Shown piece after piece: positions 1-14,500 of a stretch of DNA of 64,000 nucleotides. A program made the translations under genes and the position numbers. The notes under the pieces were generated by a model, which worked only from the letters and a program-made list of their open reading frames with translations, was not told where the DNA came from and ran no database searches. The stretch lies in NCBI GenBank assembly GCA_944474755.1, contig OX104113.1:26726432-26790431 (forward strand), in the 5' to 3' direction. Source of the DNA: Limnoperna fortunei (taxonomy: Eukaryota > Mollusca > Bivalvia > Mytilida > Modiolidae). Positions within the stretch are counted from its first letter, which is position 1. The number at the start of each line of letters is the position of its first letter.

Positions 1-967
1 TATTCATCATATTCTTTAGGTTGTTGGAATATTTTTACAGCATCGTATGTACATTATGTTACACGAAACGTCAGGATGTTCTCGTTTATAGTAATTTCTT
101 TGACGTTTTATTATTACTTCAGATAAACATAAAAATCTGTAGAAATTACGGCTTTTGGGTATATCACATGTCTGATTAAAATTATTTCAACGAACACCAC
201 GCCCACAGCATGTTTAATGACTCGTCGGTAATGGTAAAGCGACTTTAGATCGATTCATATTTTTCAGGAATAATTGTCGATACTTATCGGTTCTAAGGAA
301 ACAGAACTAACAATAAAATATATATGATATAGAAATAATATCTGTTGAACACTATTTCTTTATGCGAGAACTAGTCTATAAGAAAGTAAGTTATCTGCAG
401 AATAAAATACATAACACTTTTGACAAAATTCTTAATGATAAGTGGCAATAACTACAACTGCGGTAGCATCATTCCCCACAGCAACCTAGAGTAAGCAACT
501 AAGTAAACTAGAGTTTATTATATATACCTGATATTCTTTCGGAATAATTGATATTATATCTCAAATAATTGTTGGTCATTTACTGTTTATACTTGTTGTA
601 GAAAGAGTTTAGTTCTATTAATGTAAAAGATGTAATAAAAACAACTCCATTGGGCAGCCGCGAGTAGCCAGTAGCTAACTCTAATCTTATCTTATGTGTC
701 CTGATTTTTTGTGTGAACATTTTCCTTCCGTTTGTTTTACTTTTATGAATTGATTATAGTTAACTGGTTCTTGTCCTATGTATGATTAAAATATTTCTCA
801 TTGAACATTTACAATTAGTACGTTGTTTTGAAAAGCAAATAGCGAAAATGTATTCTGGTGTTTTGAGCCTTTAAAGAAATGATACAAGTTACCAACAAAC
901 TAAATCTTAAAATGTTAGAATTGGTACAAAATCGTCACTAGTGTTTGGTTATTTTGTTAGAATGAAT

Positions 968-1160
968 TGTTTTAATGCCACTTCTAGCAATTTTTCAGCT
1001 AAATCATGGCGTCCAGTTGTATTGGAGAGGAAGCCGGAAAACCCGAAAAAAACCCGAGAGGAAAACTAGCAATCCTTGTCTTTTAAGATTCGAGTGAACC
1101 CTGCCCCAGTTAGACTTGAACCCGAGACTAACTTCCTTAACTACTCGAGCATCGAGGACG
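968..1160 (-). mobile_element. tRNA-derived SINE
   Basis: On the - strand the head (from about 1157) has an A-box-like GCTCGAGTAGTTAAGG and a B-box-like GGGTTCAAGTC. It is followed by a body with ATTGCC/GGTTTTCC..GGCTTCCTCTCC and a 3' end AGCTGAAAAATTGCTAGAAG. The same body occurs at 42833-42980 and 45431-45676. Confidence 0.65.
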
Positions 1161-1961
1161 ATTGAAAAATGTTGATTTTGGTATATTTTAATTGCCAAGT
1201 AAGCTCATTGTTTCCTTCGTCTTGTTATTCTGCTTCAATGAATAAATGATAGGAGAAAAAAGACAAAGGTGAAACTAATTTAGCGAATATATCCTGGTCA
1301 TTACATAAAAGTTAGTGACAGCATTATTATCCAAGGTTTAAGGTTTGTTAAATTTGACAATGGAAAAACCATCGACTTAGTAGCTCATGTAGATACGGAT
1401 AAAACGCTGTCACCGACATGTCTAACCAACAAAGAACAATTGACAAGATCTCTAATTGAAATAATTTGTACCGTCTCCTCAGCAAGAAAAATTAAATATT
1501 TTAGATTGTCGATATTCTGATTCTATTTTTAATATCCTTTCAAGGAAGAAGTCTACTACAATCACGTTACATTTAATAGTGTGATTGTTAACGAAGGTCA
1601 TAACAAGTATATTTATAATGTCGTGTATAAGGTTGTGGAGATGAATCTAAGGTTGCGGATTAAATTGTAGCAATTAAGGTTCAAGTAGAAAACAACGTTC
1701 AAAGTGCACCGTATTATTCTTATCGATTTCAGGAAGGTCTTTTGCATATCAAGATGCTATGGAAAAGAAAAAAATCACGAAGTTGTAAATCCCTTCTTAT
1801 AGAAGGTGTAAATGGCTAAATCTTTTTACTCGGTTGGTTTTCTGAGATAATACCGCGTAAATGCGATTGCCGGTGTTTGAAATGTCATATAAAGATGTTT
1901 CATTGTCTTGAGTCGATTGGTCATCTTGTGATCAATCAATGCACGGTGACAAGCAAACTAT
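1161..1961. other. Upstream region, nothing recognised
   Basis: AT-rich sequence 5' of exon 1 with no convincing exon, CpG cluster or core promoter. The promoter and any 5' UTR exon could be here or before the window. Confidence 0.4.
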
Positions 1962-2508
1962 ATGACATGCAATTCTAGGAATTTATATTTATTTGATAAA
2001 ATGGGTGATGCCGTGTCAAGATTCACTTCTGAATTTCTTCCTTTTGCAGAGTCATTAAACTTATCAGCCAGTAGACTACAGAGAGAAAGGGATAAGCCAG
2101 AAGACACTAGAAGTCTTGTAATGGGACCTTTGTTAAGACGTAGACAATCGGAACAAACGAAATTTGTTGTGCCTCAAATATTTGTTGATTATGGCAGCAG
2201 AAGAACTTCTTATGCTTCGGATTACATGCGAAGATGTTCAGCCGAAAGCGGAAGTAGTCGGCGCACATCTTTAGCTTCCGGTGATTCAGACAGACGTGGC
2301 TCCGGGAGTAGTTTAAGTAGCAGACGGACTTCTCTTGCCTCTGATGTTGATAGACGTGGTTCAGCCGGCAGTAGTATATCAAGCAGAAGAACGTCTTTAC
2401 TGTCTTCGGAATGTGCTTCGCGACGTGGCTCTGGAAGTAGTAAGAGTGCAAGCAGTAGAAAAAGTTCAGATGCCAGTCGATTTGGTGACACAGATGAGCT
2501 ACTTGCCG
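1962..2508 (+). CDS. Exon 1: start and Ser/Arg-rich phospho-motif region
   Basis: Encodes residues 1-182 plus one base of codon 183. It ends at a consensus donor (GTAAGT at 2509). The first ATG (1962) has a poor context, and an in-frame TGA lies just upstream at 1947-1949. The second in-frame ATG (2001, residue 14) has A at -3 and G at +4, so the product may be 595 residues. From residue 79 to 172 the protein is a roughly 28-residue periodic repeat of RRTSLAS and DRRGS blocks. RRxS occurs at least eight times, a basophilic (PKA/AGC-like) kinase consensus by established knowledge. Phosphorylation itself is inference. Another reading is that exon 1 begins at the good acceptor-like site ending at 2049 (pyrimidine tract plus TTTTGCAG), joined to an upstream exon. 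Confidence 0.85.
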
Positions 2509-5500
2509 GTAAGTACCGAATGTATTTATGGCTATTTTTGTCTACGTCATAGTTTTATTGAATCAGCAGTTATAATTAATCAATATTGCCAATGTTTTAA
2601 TGTTAATCAATTAACAATAATGTACTTAATTTCTAACCGTCATTTTCACTTAATACGTTAATTTATCTTTTTCCAAGTCGTTAATCCTGCATTAACGTGT
2701 CTTGTGTTCAATAGCCATATTTTAAATACAGCAACCTTTTTTATAGCGTTTCGTCCTCTAGACGTACGTACAGGATGTAAGCTTAATATTTAGTAATGTT
2801 CTTTAAGTAATCGAATGTGTTATTTTGAACAGATGTCTAATAGGCTGGACGGGTATATGCAAAATACTAGTCGAGCACCCATTAGATATCTGTTTAATTA
2901 CACCGAATACTTTACTGTTACATGCAACTACCAAATGGCCACAAATTAAAGTTCCAAGCAAAATGCATTAAATAAATTAAGTCTTGTAACTTACAGCATC
3001 ATCTATGTTTGTTTTCGGAATACCAAAATTGATCAATATTGATTTGTAAGTGCAGTTACTTTCGACTATAATCCACATGAGTTCCGAATGAAATTTTGGA
3101 ACGCTGAACCGCGAGATGGTACACAATGTGGATCAAAGGTAAAACGTGTTTATACCTTTTTGTGTATACCCCGACGCCCGGCATTTTATAAGTGTTTTTT
3201 ATTTGAAGTTAAGATTTATTCTACTTTGTAACATAAATATATACCAAGCAAAAAAAGGCTATAACCGGGCAGCTAAATTATGCCTATTGCATTTAAAGTA
3301 TATGCACAAGACGGCGATGGATAAACTATTAAGTTTGTCTTCTTACGACTGACTTATTGTTTGTTTTTAAGTGTCACTGATGAGACTTGACGAAACCCGG
3401 ATCTGGCGAATTGAATAAATGGTATTTTTTATGGCGTTGGGTCGATGCCTTTACTGGTGGACTGTATTACCAGCCCGGAAGTCACACTTCGGTGCTGACA
3501 AGAATATAATTGAATTTTTCAGTGATATAGTCATTGTCTAAATTTTCAGGCCTGAATTTTTAAAAATGATTTAAATTCTAAGGTTTTTCTATTTGTATGA
3601 TGTATATTACCTACGCGTGTGTGGTATCACGTTTGGGACTTTTGAAGATAAAAGCTCTACATCATATTGTTTAGGTTTGAGAGCCACTGATGTGACTTGA
3701 TAAGACAAAAACGATTCATTCTGGCGTTGTAAATTCTATAATCTTTGTATCTTTGATGTCATATTATTTAGTCTATATTAGTTGTAGAGCCTTTTTTCAA
3801 ATGATACATATAAGTTGAACGATGCAAATTACGTTTCTTAGAAATGGTCACGTGACGTTATTTTTATTACTTTGTGTTTTATATTCGCATCTATGTCATC
3901 AATTAAAATAAAAATATTTATAATGCAATATTAAAATGTAACTCTTGAAGCCAAATTTTCAAAATTTTTTCACTTTTAAGGCTAAGAATATAGTTAAGAA
4001 CGACTTAAATAACGTGCTATATCTTACTTTGCCAATGACGTTATATCCAAAAAGTTGAACGCAATCATTGTCGTCTAGTCGCATTGCCGTTAACTTAGTG
4101 CGGCAGTGTTAGATGGGCTGGTGTGTGTAATTTAATGTTATATGTGTATCTTGATGGCAAGAGTAAACTAGGCGGAGATGCGCCATAACATCCCAACTGT
4201 AAGTTTTTGTTCCGAGATACCGATCATTTTAATAAAATAACTATAAAAGGTAATAGCTTTAGACTCCAGAGAACCGCTGACTTCATCTTGCTTATTTCGT
4301 GATGTATTAAGATATTCAAAAAGACATTCATCACAACCAAGTACACAACTTAAATATTGTTTTGAATAAGTGATAGTCATTGCACTTAAACTGAAACACT
4401 AAAGGCATACGTTTTAAAACGTTTTCTATTTCTCTTGGACTTTTACATAGAACTCGCTGCTCTATCACTATGAATTACAGTACTGTTTTTTAGCTTCTGT
4501 AAAGTCATTAAGGGACATTGCCTACAATAAGCTTTAATATTATACGATTGCATTCCTCACAAATGAGAAATCATTGACAGCAAAAACATATTTACATAGT
4601 ACTAAAGATACAAAATATTTATATATCTACAAAAACCGTAAAGGGGAATCTTTCATTAAATGAAAACTAACGCCGAATTGATCTTGTACATTAAAATTCA
4701 GATGAGTTGCCTGGTTACATAACATTTGGTTTTAAGGTATGTCTGGGAATTGAACAGATTATACTTGTGTCGTGTAATTTGTCATCTATAAATGAACTGT
4801 CGAGATGATTTTTTATGAATGATAGAGATAACTTACCACGTATAGCTGTTGTACGTACTTAGTTATCTTTACCAGAAGCATATCAGGGATGATACTGTTT
4901 GGGTGAGTAAGTGTATACGAGATTTTTTATATGTATATTTAAAACAAGAAAGATTGACATTAGATAGTTATAAAAACACCTAGATACATAATGAACACCT
5001 TTATTTCAGCTGACCTCTAGTTTTCGTCAGTCTTGTTTTTCCAAACGGCTATTAAAAACAAGTTATGTATTTCGTAAACTTTTTCGTTTTCCATTGTTCC
5101 CCCTTTGTTTACTAATAAGAAGTAATCTTACGTTTCAAAAAGTTTTCATAATGAGATTTGCGTGTAAAAATTAAGAGCTTAAATAAAATTTCTATTTATT
5201 TCATGAATAGTCAAATATTTACAAACTTCATTTGATGTAGACATTTTGGTTAGCAACCAAATTTTCGTGTTTTTCTTTGTCAAGTCTCGGATACGAGATG
5301 TGTGTAAAGGGGTGCAAAAAGATTTTCACAACATTCCAACTATGGTCATTGTTTGTAAAGACATGTGGTTTATACTTGAGGGTCTACTGTTTTTATCAGT
5401 TTAACAGCTTTTAATTTGCAAGGGTTCGGAGATTTATTAAAAATAGATTACTAGTTTTTATTGATCAGCATGTTGACGACAGGTATTCCCGAAAATAAAT

Positions 5501-8500
5501 GTGCATGTAACAGTGTATAAAGAGTATCGTTAATAAATCTGAAAACTAAATAACATGGAAAATTAAATAAATATTGGTATTGTTAAACAGAGATATTAAC
5601 AGACGCAGAAATTTTTTATACTGTATTCAAGTTCTCAGGAAAAAAAGAATTGTGCCAAAATATATTTTTGATACATATCATTGTTGAAAAACATGTAATT
5701 TGATTGCACGAATTTGATGAACTAAAACGAGGCTGTGCTGAGAATTCCCGTTTTATAGTATTAGCTACAATGTGATATTACAATGCACATTTATTGTTTT
5801 ATCCTGCCACAATTGATATATTTTTATGCAAAACAAAAGAATAATTGACTGTGGCGTATGCATTTATTTTTCCAATTGCTGTAAATCGAATTTGATACCA
5901 AGAAGAATAGATTGGTATATAAAAAAATATACTAAAATAAATTCGTATACCTTTTATTGATTGCTGGATACATATCATGTAACTAATAACCTCTAAAGCA
6001 TTATTATAAGTATACATGAAACAATAGACTATAATGACAAAAAAAATTCAACATAATAACAAAGATTAAAGTCTACTGATGCTCTCATTAAGGGAACCAA
6101 CCTAAGACATTGGTTCTGCTACTCTGAGCAGGCAACACAGCGAAGTGTAATCGGCGACTCTAGTTAGGAATGAAGTGCAATATTGAGGAGAGTTGAGTGT
6201 TTGAATGCAAAGATGATTTAATTTGTATAAACAAACCAGATAGAAAAAAAAATACATTGCACAGAAGTGGTGTCAAAATTATAAAGATAAAAAAATAAAT
6301 GGCGATAAACAACATACACTTGCCTATATTTAAAAAAAGGAATCGCAGATAGCAAGGAGCGTTCACGAAACTATAAGTCTAGGACACACAACCATGGTTA
6401 AACAAATACAACAAACAAATCCACAAAACAAAAGCCAAAAATTAAATAACTCGCCCATCCCACCAAATAAAAAAAGTTTCAGAAAGGTAAGCAATTCGTG
6501 CTCCACCGCTGGTACCCATTATATCACTCACGTTAAGTTTTACTCCAGTAATTGGCCTTCATTCAATAAGCAATCGATACTATTAGATGGTAATTGTCTG
6601 GGTATATTTATTTATCTTATAGATTGTGTTGGTAATGTAGTGCTATGTCTGTTGTATTGAATTCTATCAAATCTTTATAAATAAAAGAAGCGGACATCTT
6701 CTCTTTGTTAGTTTTGATAGACGTAATTTTGATTTCTTGCTTATTGCTCTACATAGACATGTTAATTATTCTTTGACAATATGAAGGAAAATACAAGCTA
6801 ACACATTGTATAGACAATGACTTGCATTCCATTGGACAGATAACCCCAAATAAGCAAAACTAATGTAAAAGAAATTACAACCACGTTCTGCAGAAGGATG
6901 AGCGTAATATGACAAAAATACTGCAAATCACGTTAATTAAATGCAGTGACCAGTACAATTTTACTTAATATTATGGCAGAATCAGTTTCCACTAACACCT
7001 TATGAGTTTTTATACTACAAAATTACATTTTCTCTTTTTCTCAAAACGTATCATCATAATTTTGTTTTGCACGTTAAACCATTTTTTAATTGTCTGTCTT
7101 TAATATCAAAGTTCGATTTATTGTAATTTTTCTTAAAGAAACATGGCTGGTAAAATTTAACACAAAGTATATGTAAAGTCAACCACATTTTTTCGTCATA
7201 TTCACATAGTAACTGTTCTTACATTTTATAAGTGAAAGCATCCATTTTCAAAATCCCTAATTATTAAAGCACTTTCCAGCTTAAGTGACAAATATGTTTT
7301 CGTCTCTGCAGATAAAGCACCATATAACAATAAATAACATCACTTGTTTTACTAAAAAATTATGTGTAAGTTGTACTAGCAGTAATACTAAGTATACTCA
7401 ACTACACATAACAGTAATACTACGTACACCTCAACTACACTTAGCAGGAATACTAAGTATACCTCAACTACACTAAGGATGAAATTATTTAGGCCGAATT
7501 TTACTGCCGTTATAATCCGAAGTTAGTTTTGTGATTTGTAGTATTAACGGCATAATTCAGTCCTAGTCCTCGTATTGTAGCAAATAAAAAATTCTAACTT
7601 CGGTCTTTTTATACAAAATTCAAACAAATATTCATCTTCTTTACTTTATTAAAGCTTTAGACATTGCAAAACTAACGGGAAACGATCTTTATTGAAGAAA
7701 TTTCTTTTTTCGTCTTAGAAGATCCACGTGGAAAATGCTATGTTGATCATTTTTCGGTATGTGGATAATGTGACCTAATTTTGTTATAAACGTGCTTATT
7801 TGCATACTATAACAACCATTCCGTAGTAAGAATCCAGTAATTTACATATGTATTACTCAAGCTGCAACTGGCCTTTCATTTTCGGCTTTCTCAATGTTTT
7901 TCATGTAGTAAACGTACTTAAAAAGAGACACGAATGTCAATTTAATACACAAAACACAGCGGGTTATTAAAAACGGCAATAACTATCATTAATGATCAAT
8001 TTTAAACACGAAACCGATGAAAAAATGGTGACACTGTCGAAAGATATCAAGATCGACCACGTCTAATTGTATATGCAACTTCTTTTGGACATCAAAGTGC
8101 CAGGAGTGATTCACTCCCGCTCTGCTACATTACGAGTAAAGGGACTAAATTCGTACCCTCGCAAAAAAGCGAGGGTACGATTATTCGTTATAGAAATTAT
8201 TGATAATCACAAATCTGTCGTAACTTTATTGTGCTCTGTGTCAGTGAAGAAATCAATGACATTCATTCCTTGCATTGAACAAATTACATACGTCCATACA
8301 AACAACGTTTAATTGCTGGTTCACTTTATGTTCAACCAAACCTCTTTCTGTCCTGTTAATATCCATTTTAACAGTTTAAAAAATCCAGCCTTTAAAAATA
8401 TTGTAATCCTGTTACTCTAGAAATTTTTACAATTAAATGTGGATTCTTAAAAATTTGTTTCGTTAGCTTCGATCAAGACTCAGTTGAAGTCAAGATAGGA

Positions 8501-11500
8501 ACAGGTACCTAAAAGTTTCTATACTAAAATGTATAAAACCGTAGGTACATTTACAAACTGATGCTTGATTTTCCGATTGAAAACATACTGTGTTCAGTTT
8601 GGTGGAGGTGTTTTTCAACAGACTATCGGTATTTCGACGGGCACTAACTAAAAACCATTGCGTGCTGTGCTAGCCCAGTGTTTTAATTTTAGTTACATGG
8701 ATGCCGTTTGACCAAGAAAATAGCAAAGAAAACCGACCGAATAACAAGAGCCAAAAGCCAAGGGACCGTTACAAATCCGGATATAGACAAACACAACACA
8801 AAAACCAAAAACATAAAACACAGAAATAGAGTAACCCGAACCAAATTTAAACCATGGGTGCACTCAGGTGCTCCGGACGAGTAAGCAGTGCCCGCCTCTA
8901 ATTAGACACCCGGTCGAGTTACTCATTGTCTTTTCTAGGGAAAAGTCAAATCCGGGAATAGGAAACACTACTACACTATGGGTCAGCAAAAATGTCAGAT
9001 CGTATTTGAGACACTGATTTCCCATAACGATTAATTCAGTCGTGGTGACGACCAAAGAACTTCTGGAGAGATAACATCAACCTAGGTACAACAACCATTG
9101 TTTGAGAAGTTTAGCAGTCAACAGCAGTGACCGGTCTAGAAAATCGGAATAACGATCGCAGGATCTAGAATAACGTTTAAGTTGTGAAATGTACACAGCA
9201 TACGCTGGAGCTGAGCTGCTGGAATATTGCTGTCGATGAACGGGAAGTTGACAATTGGAAAGTTGAAGTCATCACGCTTGTCGTAGAGTCTAGTTTTTAG
9301 TTGTCCCGAGTCTATTTCTAGAAGTAGGTGTAAGTAAGAGGCTGACGTTAGTGTATTAGTGGTGTCTTTAATTTCAAGCTTCTAGGGTAAATTGAATGTA
9401 AATAGTCACCAAATTTAGAATTGTTGAGGGACAAAACATCATCAATATAGCGGAATGTGAAATTAAAGGTATGGGTCAGAGTATTTACTTTCTTCTTTAG
9501 TAGGCCTTCTAGGAATTCAACCTCATAAGAGTACAAAAACAGGTTCGCGAGGAGAGGAGCACAATTAGTACCCATTGGAATACCAACGGTCTGTTGAAAA
9601 ATATGTCCTCCAAACATGACGAATATGTTGTCAATCAGACAATCTAACATGTGACATATTTGGTCTTCAGTATATTTATATTAGATTTGGAGTCATTGAT
9701 GACGAAGTAAGTTCTGTCATGACTAATTACCAGGTATTTATATTGTTTCTCCGTTTTTCTTGAAAAAGCAGCGCTTTATAATATCTTTAAGCCTGGTTTT
9801 AAGCTGCGTATGAGGGATGGCCGTATAGAGTGTTGAACAATCAACTGTTTTAATGCTGTTACCATGGAAAGCGATCCAGACCTCAAGATGTCGTTCAAGT
9901 CTTGAATGATTTAATATCCACATTTCATTTATTCCACTTCTGGAGTAGAAATTGTCACTTTATTTTTTAAGTCCCGTTTTTACTGTTGTTAAAATAGTGG
10001 TCAGGAGTTGCGATAATGTTTTGGTAGTACACTTAGATGATCCTGCTATGAAACGCTATTTGTATGGATTTTTGTGAAGTTTTGGAATCCAGTACAATAA
10101 AGGGAGACCACAATCTTCAACTCTGATTTAGAGATCAAAAGATGCCAATACCGATTTGTGATTTTCAATAATCTCCTCTTTTGAAAGTGCAGTGAATTTC
10201 CATGTCTAACTTATTATTTAAACACTCTATATAATGTTTTTTGCAGATAAAAAATGATGTTGTTAGGGGCCTTATCTGCTGGCACAACAGCATATTTGTC
10301 ATGAATGTCGGACAAAGTTTTAAGAGCATCAAGATTTCTGAAAATTAATGATGATTTAGTACTCATAGACCCTCTTAACCAACTTATTCTTCTTTAAATC
10401 AATGACCTCAACGCCTTTTCCCACTCGGACAACGTATCAACCTCCTGGTCCTCTTGCTCTGCCCATTTTCTGACAATATTAAGACAATATTAAGATCTCC
10501 AGTTATCACGTAAACTGGAGTACTATATATGAATGGGGAATTGTGGGAAGAGCAGTCGGGGAGTTTGGCTTTGAAGTCAATGATCAAAAGATCCTGCAAT
10601 ACACGTTCGGTGTCTTTCTCTAACTCATTTGTTCTAACAGATAATGAGATTAAAGACACGCACAAAGGGCCGCTTTATATTATGATTAACATCTATATAT
10701 CAAGAGTCAAGAAGAACTGTCTACTAAAATCTTCGAAAAACAAACGTGACGACTTCAAATTTGTAATTTTAAACTTTCCTTTCTTGTACAGCAACAATCC
10801 ACCCTCTCCAACATATGCAGTTTATTTTTCTCAGCTAACGTTACTCTAAAGCTTGTGGAAATACCACGAGTTCCTTGATCGAGCTATTCGATTAGAACCG
10901 GAAACTGCAAACTTATGGTTTTGTTGCTCAAAGGTTATGGTCTTTACTTAAGAAGTTTTATGAAAGACATCCTGTACTTGTACCCGATATATGTCCCTCC
11001 AATTATTACATATGTATGTTTGTCGAAGAGTTTATGTAGTATCTATTTTACTTGACTTGATTAACTCTGGATTAACAACCAAAGACATGACGGTTGTGTT
11101 GCAACAGGCAGAAACTAGATGGGATGTTCTTCTCTGCCACATTAGTTCACTTTCAGTTTCTAGAGAGGTTGCGTCGGTGGTTTTTGATGTCTGTGTTGTG
11201 TTGTTTTGTTCGGTGTTTGATTTTCCATGGCTTCGTAATAGTCAATTTTATTGCCACTTTGGTATTTTTTTCTAATCTTAAAATGAATAGAAGACTTCTA
11301 GCTCTTTGACTACTGTTTTTCAATTTTAATTCGTACAGGTCGAAGTCACCTGTAGTGAAAACAGTAGTTTTCTGTAAAGGTGATATATGTGAAATTATAC
11401 AAAATGAAATGTATAAATATGTGCTTTCTAAGGTATTTCCTCTTTTGGTTGCCAATTAATGAAACTTTCAATATTCATATATAGTTACTTGTAATTGTCA

Positions 11501-14500
11501 AGTCAGAGAACCAAAGTAAGAAAGAAAAACAACTTAACGTTCAAGTCGTTCAATCCGACAAATTTATCAAACTCAGAAATTAAGTGTTGAAACTAAATAT
11601 ACCACATACAATGTTAACAAAAATGATGTCCTCGCTTCTGTCGTTGAACATTCACATAATCTTGGCAATTTTAAAGTGAAATAATATTCTGGTTTTATGT
11701 GAAATTAAAATCTCGGTAAGGCTTACATAAAATGATGTATTGTTTCATAATATACCTCAAACTAGAAATTATATATCAACACAGTTTTACAGTTTTATGT
11801 AAATGTCATTAGTCAAATGTCTTTTCATATCCACTAAACAGGTGTTTCTGAAGAGCAAAGTAGAATTAAACCTGGAGACATTTCTAAAGAGAACATTAGC
11901 AAACAGTTGTATGCATAAAGGCTGCACACAAATGAATGAACAACACAAAATTTATCACAAAGACCTGCATTTTCCAATTAATATATACCAAACATTAACT
12001 GGCCAGTGTAGTCCAGTTTGATGTATGCTTGGGCTTACCGGAGGAGACCAAAGACCAACTTCAAACTTGTTAACTATGAGGTTTAATTTGGGATTTTAAC
12101 CATTAGGGCACATTAACTTTGTGATAATGTAAAGGGTGTACCATAAAAACTTTAAAAAGTGGTTCGTGTACGTTTCATTGGAATAAAATGATAACTTAAA
12201 AAATACTTTCATTAATAATAACCAATTATAACAACACTGACATGATTTTTTCACACATAAAAATGAATAATTTAAAAAAAAAATTTGCAATGCTCACTAA
12301 TTAAAACCCTCCTTATCTCTATGTCAAATAATGACAATGTTCATGTTTCGCTATGGGAAACTCAAAATACTCCGATCAAATGCCAACTATCATTTGCACA
12401 ATTGCACTTTGTTACACATATTTGGTAAAGGGTTAATTCAATAAAATGCATACGTCTTGGAGGATCTGCAGTTAAATGTTGGGTACCCACAAAATGTAAC
12501 GGACGTAAATATTAAATATGTAAATGTAATGGTTTGCTATGAAAAACTCCAAATATCGATCCAATCAAAATGTAAAAAATAGGTGCCCAATGGCATTATG
12601 AGACACATATTCTATATATGATTAATTCACGCAGTGGTGTTTGCGCAGTTCTGAATAAGAGGTGTAACGAACGGACACCCATCCCTGTATTCTTCCACTT
12701 TTAAATCGGGGTGGGGTGTAAAGTGTTTGATTGAAAATGACTTTATTATAAAATGATGTCGTAGACTGCATCATAAAAACCTATTTATTACAAACGTTCA
12801 AATGGATTTCAAAACTCATATATAGTCCTTCAGGTCACGTGATAACTGGAGATCTTAACATTGTTGACAATTTAAGACTCTGCAATATTTTGTCCAAAGG
12901 TCCAATATACCGTGAACCTAAATCCATCAACTGGAATTATAACAAAATTATTGATGGATTCAATAGACTATGCCAGAAAATGGCAAAGCAAGAGGACCAG
13001 GATTTTGATACCTTGTCAAATAAAAATAAGTCGTTTAAGAATGTCTATGAGTACGAAAGCATCATCAATCTTCCGAAATCTTGATGCTCTTAAAACTTTG
13101 TCCGACATTCATGACAGATATGTTGTTGTGCCTGCAGATAAGGTCCCTAACAACATTATTTTGATCTGCAAAAACATTATATAGAGTGTTTAATTAATGA
13201 ATTAGGCATGGGCAGTTTTACTTGGCAATCCTATTCACACATTCACTGCGCTTTCAAAAGAGGAGATTATTGAAAATAACAAATCGGTACTGTCATCCTT
13301 TAGTCTCAAAATCAGAGTCGAAGATTGTGATCTCCCTTTGGATACTAAGACTTTACAAAAATCCATACAAACAGCGTTTCATTGCAGTATCGTCTAAGTG
13401 TACTACCAAAACAGTATCGCAACTCCTGACCACTATTTTAACAGCAATAAAAGCGGGAGTTCAAAAATACAGTTACACTTTCTACTCCAGGAGTAGAATA
13501 AATGAAATGTGGGTATTCAAAATTCAAAAGACATGATAGACATCTTGAGGTCTGGATCTGTTTTCCATTATAACAGCATTATACAGTTGATTTTTCGACA
13601 CTCTATACTGCCATCCCACCAAATGCCATCTTACCAAACGCTTCTTTTTCAAGAAACACGGAAAGAGACGATATAAATACATGGTAGTCATCAATGACTC
13701 AAAATCTAATACTAAATATACTGAAGACCAAATCTGACATATGTTAGATTTTCTTATTGACAACATACTAGTATTCGGCATGTTACGAGGACATGTTTTT
13801 CAACAAACCGTTGATATTCCAATGAGTATTAATTTTGCTCCTCTACTCGCCGACCTGTTTTTTGTACTCGTATGAGGTTGAGGCCTGCTGATGAAGAAAA
13901 AAAGACACTGGTCGAGCCCAGCCCTTTAATTTCACATTCCGCTATAATGATGATGTTTTGTCTCTCAACAATTCTAAATTTGGCGTCTTTTCATTCAATT
14001 GAATTGATTAATAAAACTGCATATTAGTTTATTCAAACAGAAAAAATATTGATTTAGCGACAACCGCATGGTAAAATAACATTACTTTAAATATTTTTCA
14101 AGTAAATTGAGTATAGGTTAAAATATGAGTAAGATAGCACAGTTAATACAGTATGACATAATATTTCCTTTTATAATGTTGCTAGAAACATATTCAAAGA
14201 AGATAAATTGCGTAATAATTATGAATTAAACTTATTAATAATGAATTAAAGAATCCTAATAACTTTCATATTTCAAATACATTTTCACCACTGAAGTTGG
14301 GTTTATTTGCGCCACAGAATCAGTTATCTGTCACACAGGTGGAGACAGATGTTCTCGCTTATCGCTGCCTCTTCTTATTTAATGCTGTGTTAGTACAGTG
14401 ACTGCTACGTTGGATTTTGTTCTGTTAATTGAATCTGAATATCTTCTGATTAAGTGATCAGTTTTTGGCTTAACTTCATCGACTTACAGAATGTGTTCTC

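Noticed and set aside
2107..2491. Long - strand and alternate-frame open frames over exon 1
   Set aside because: Shadows of the repetitive Ser/Arg codons of the real + strand exon.
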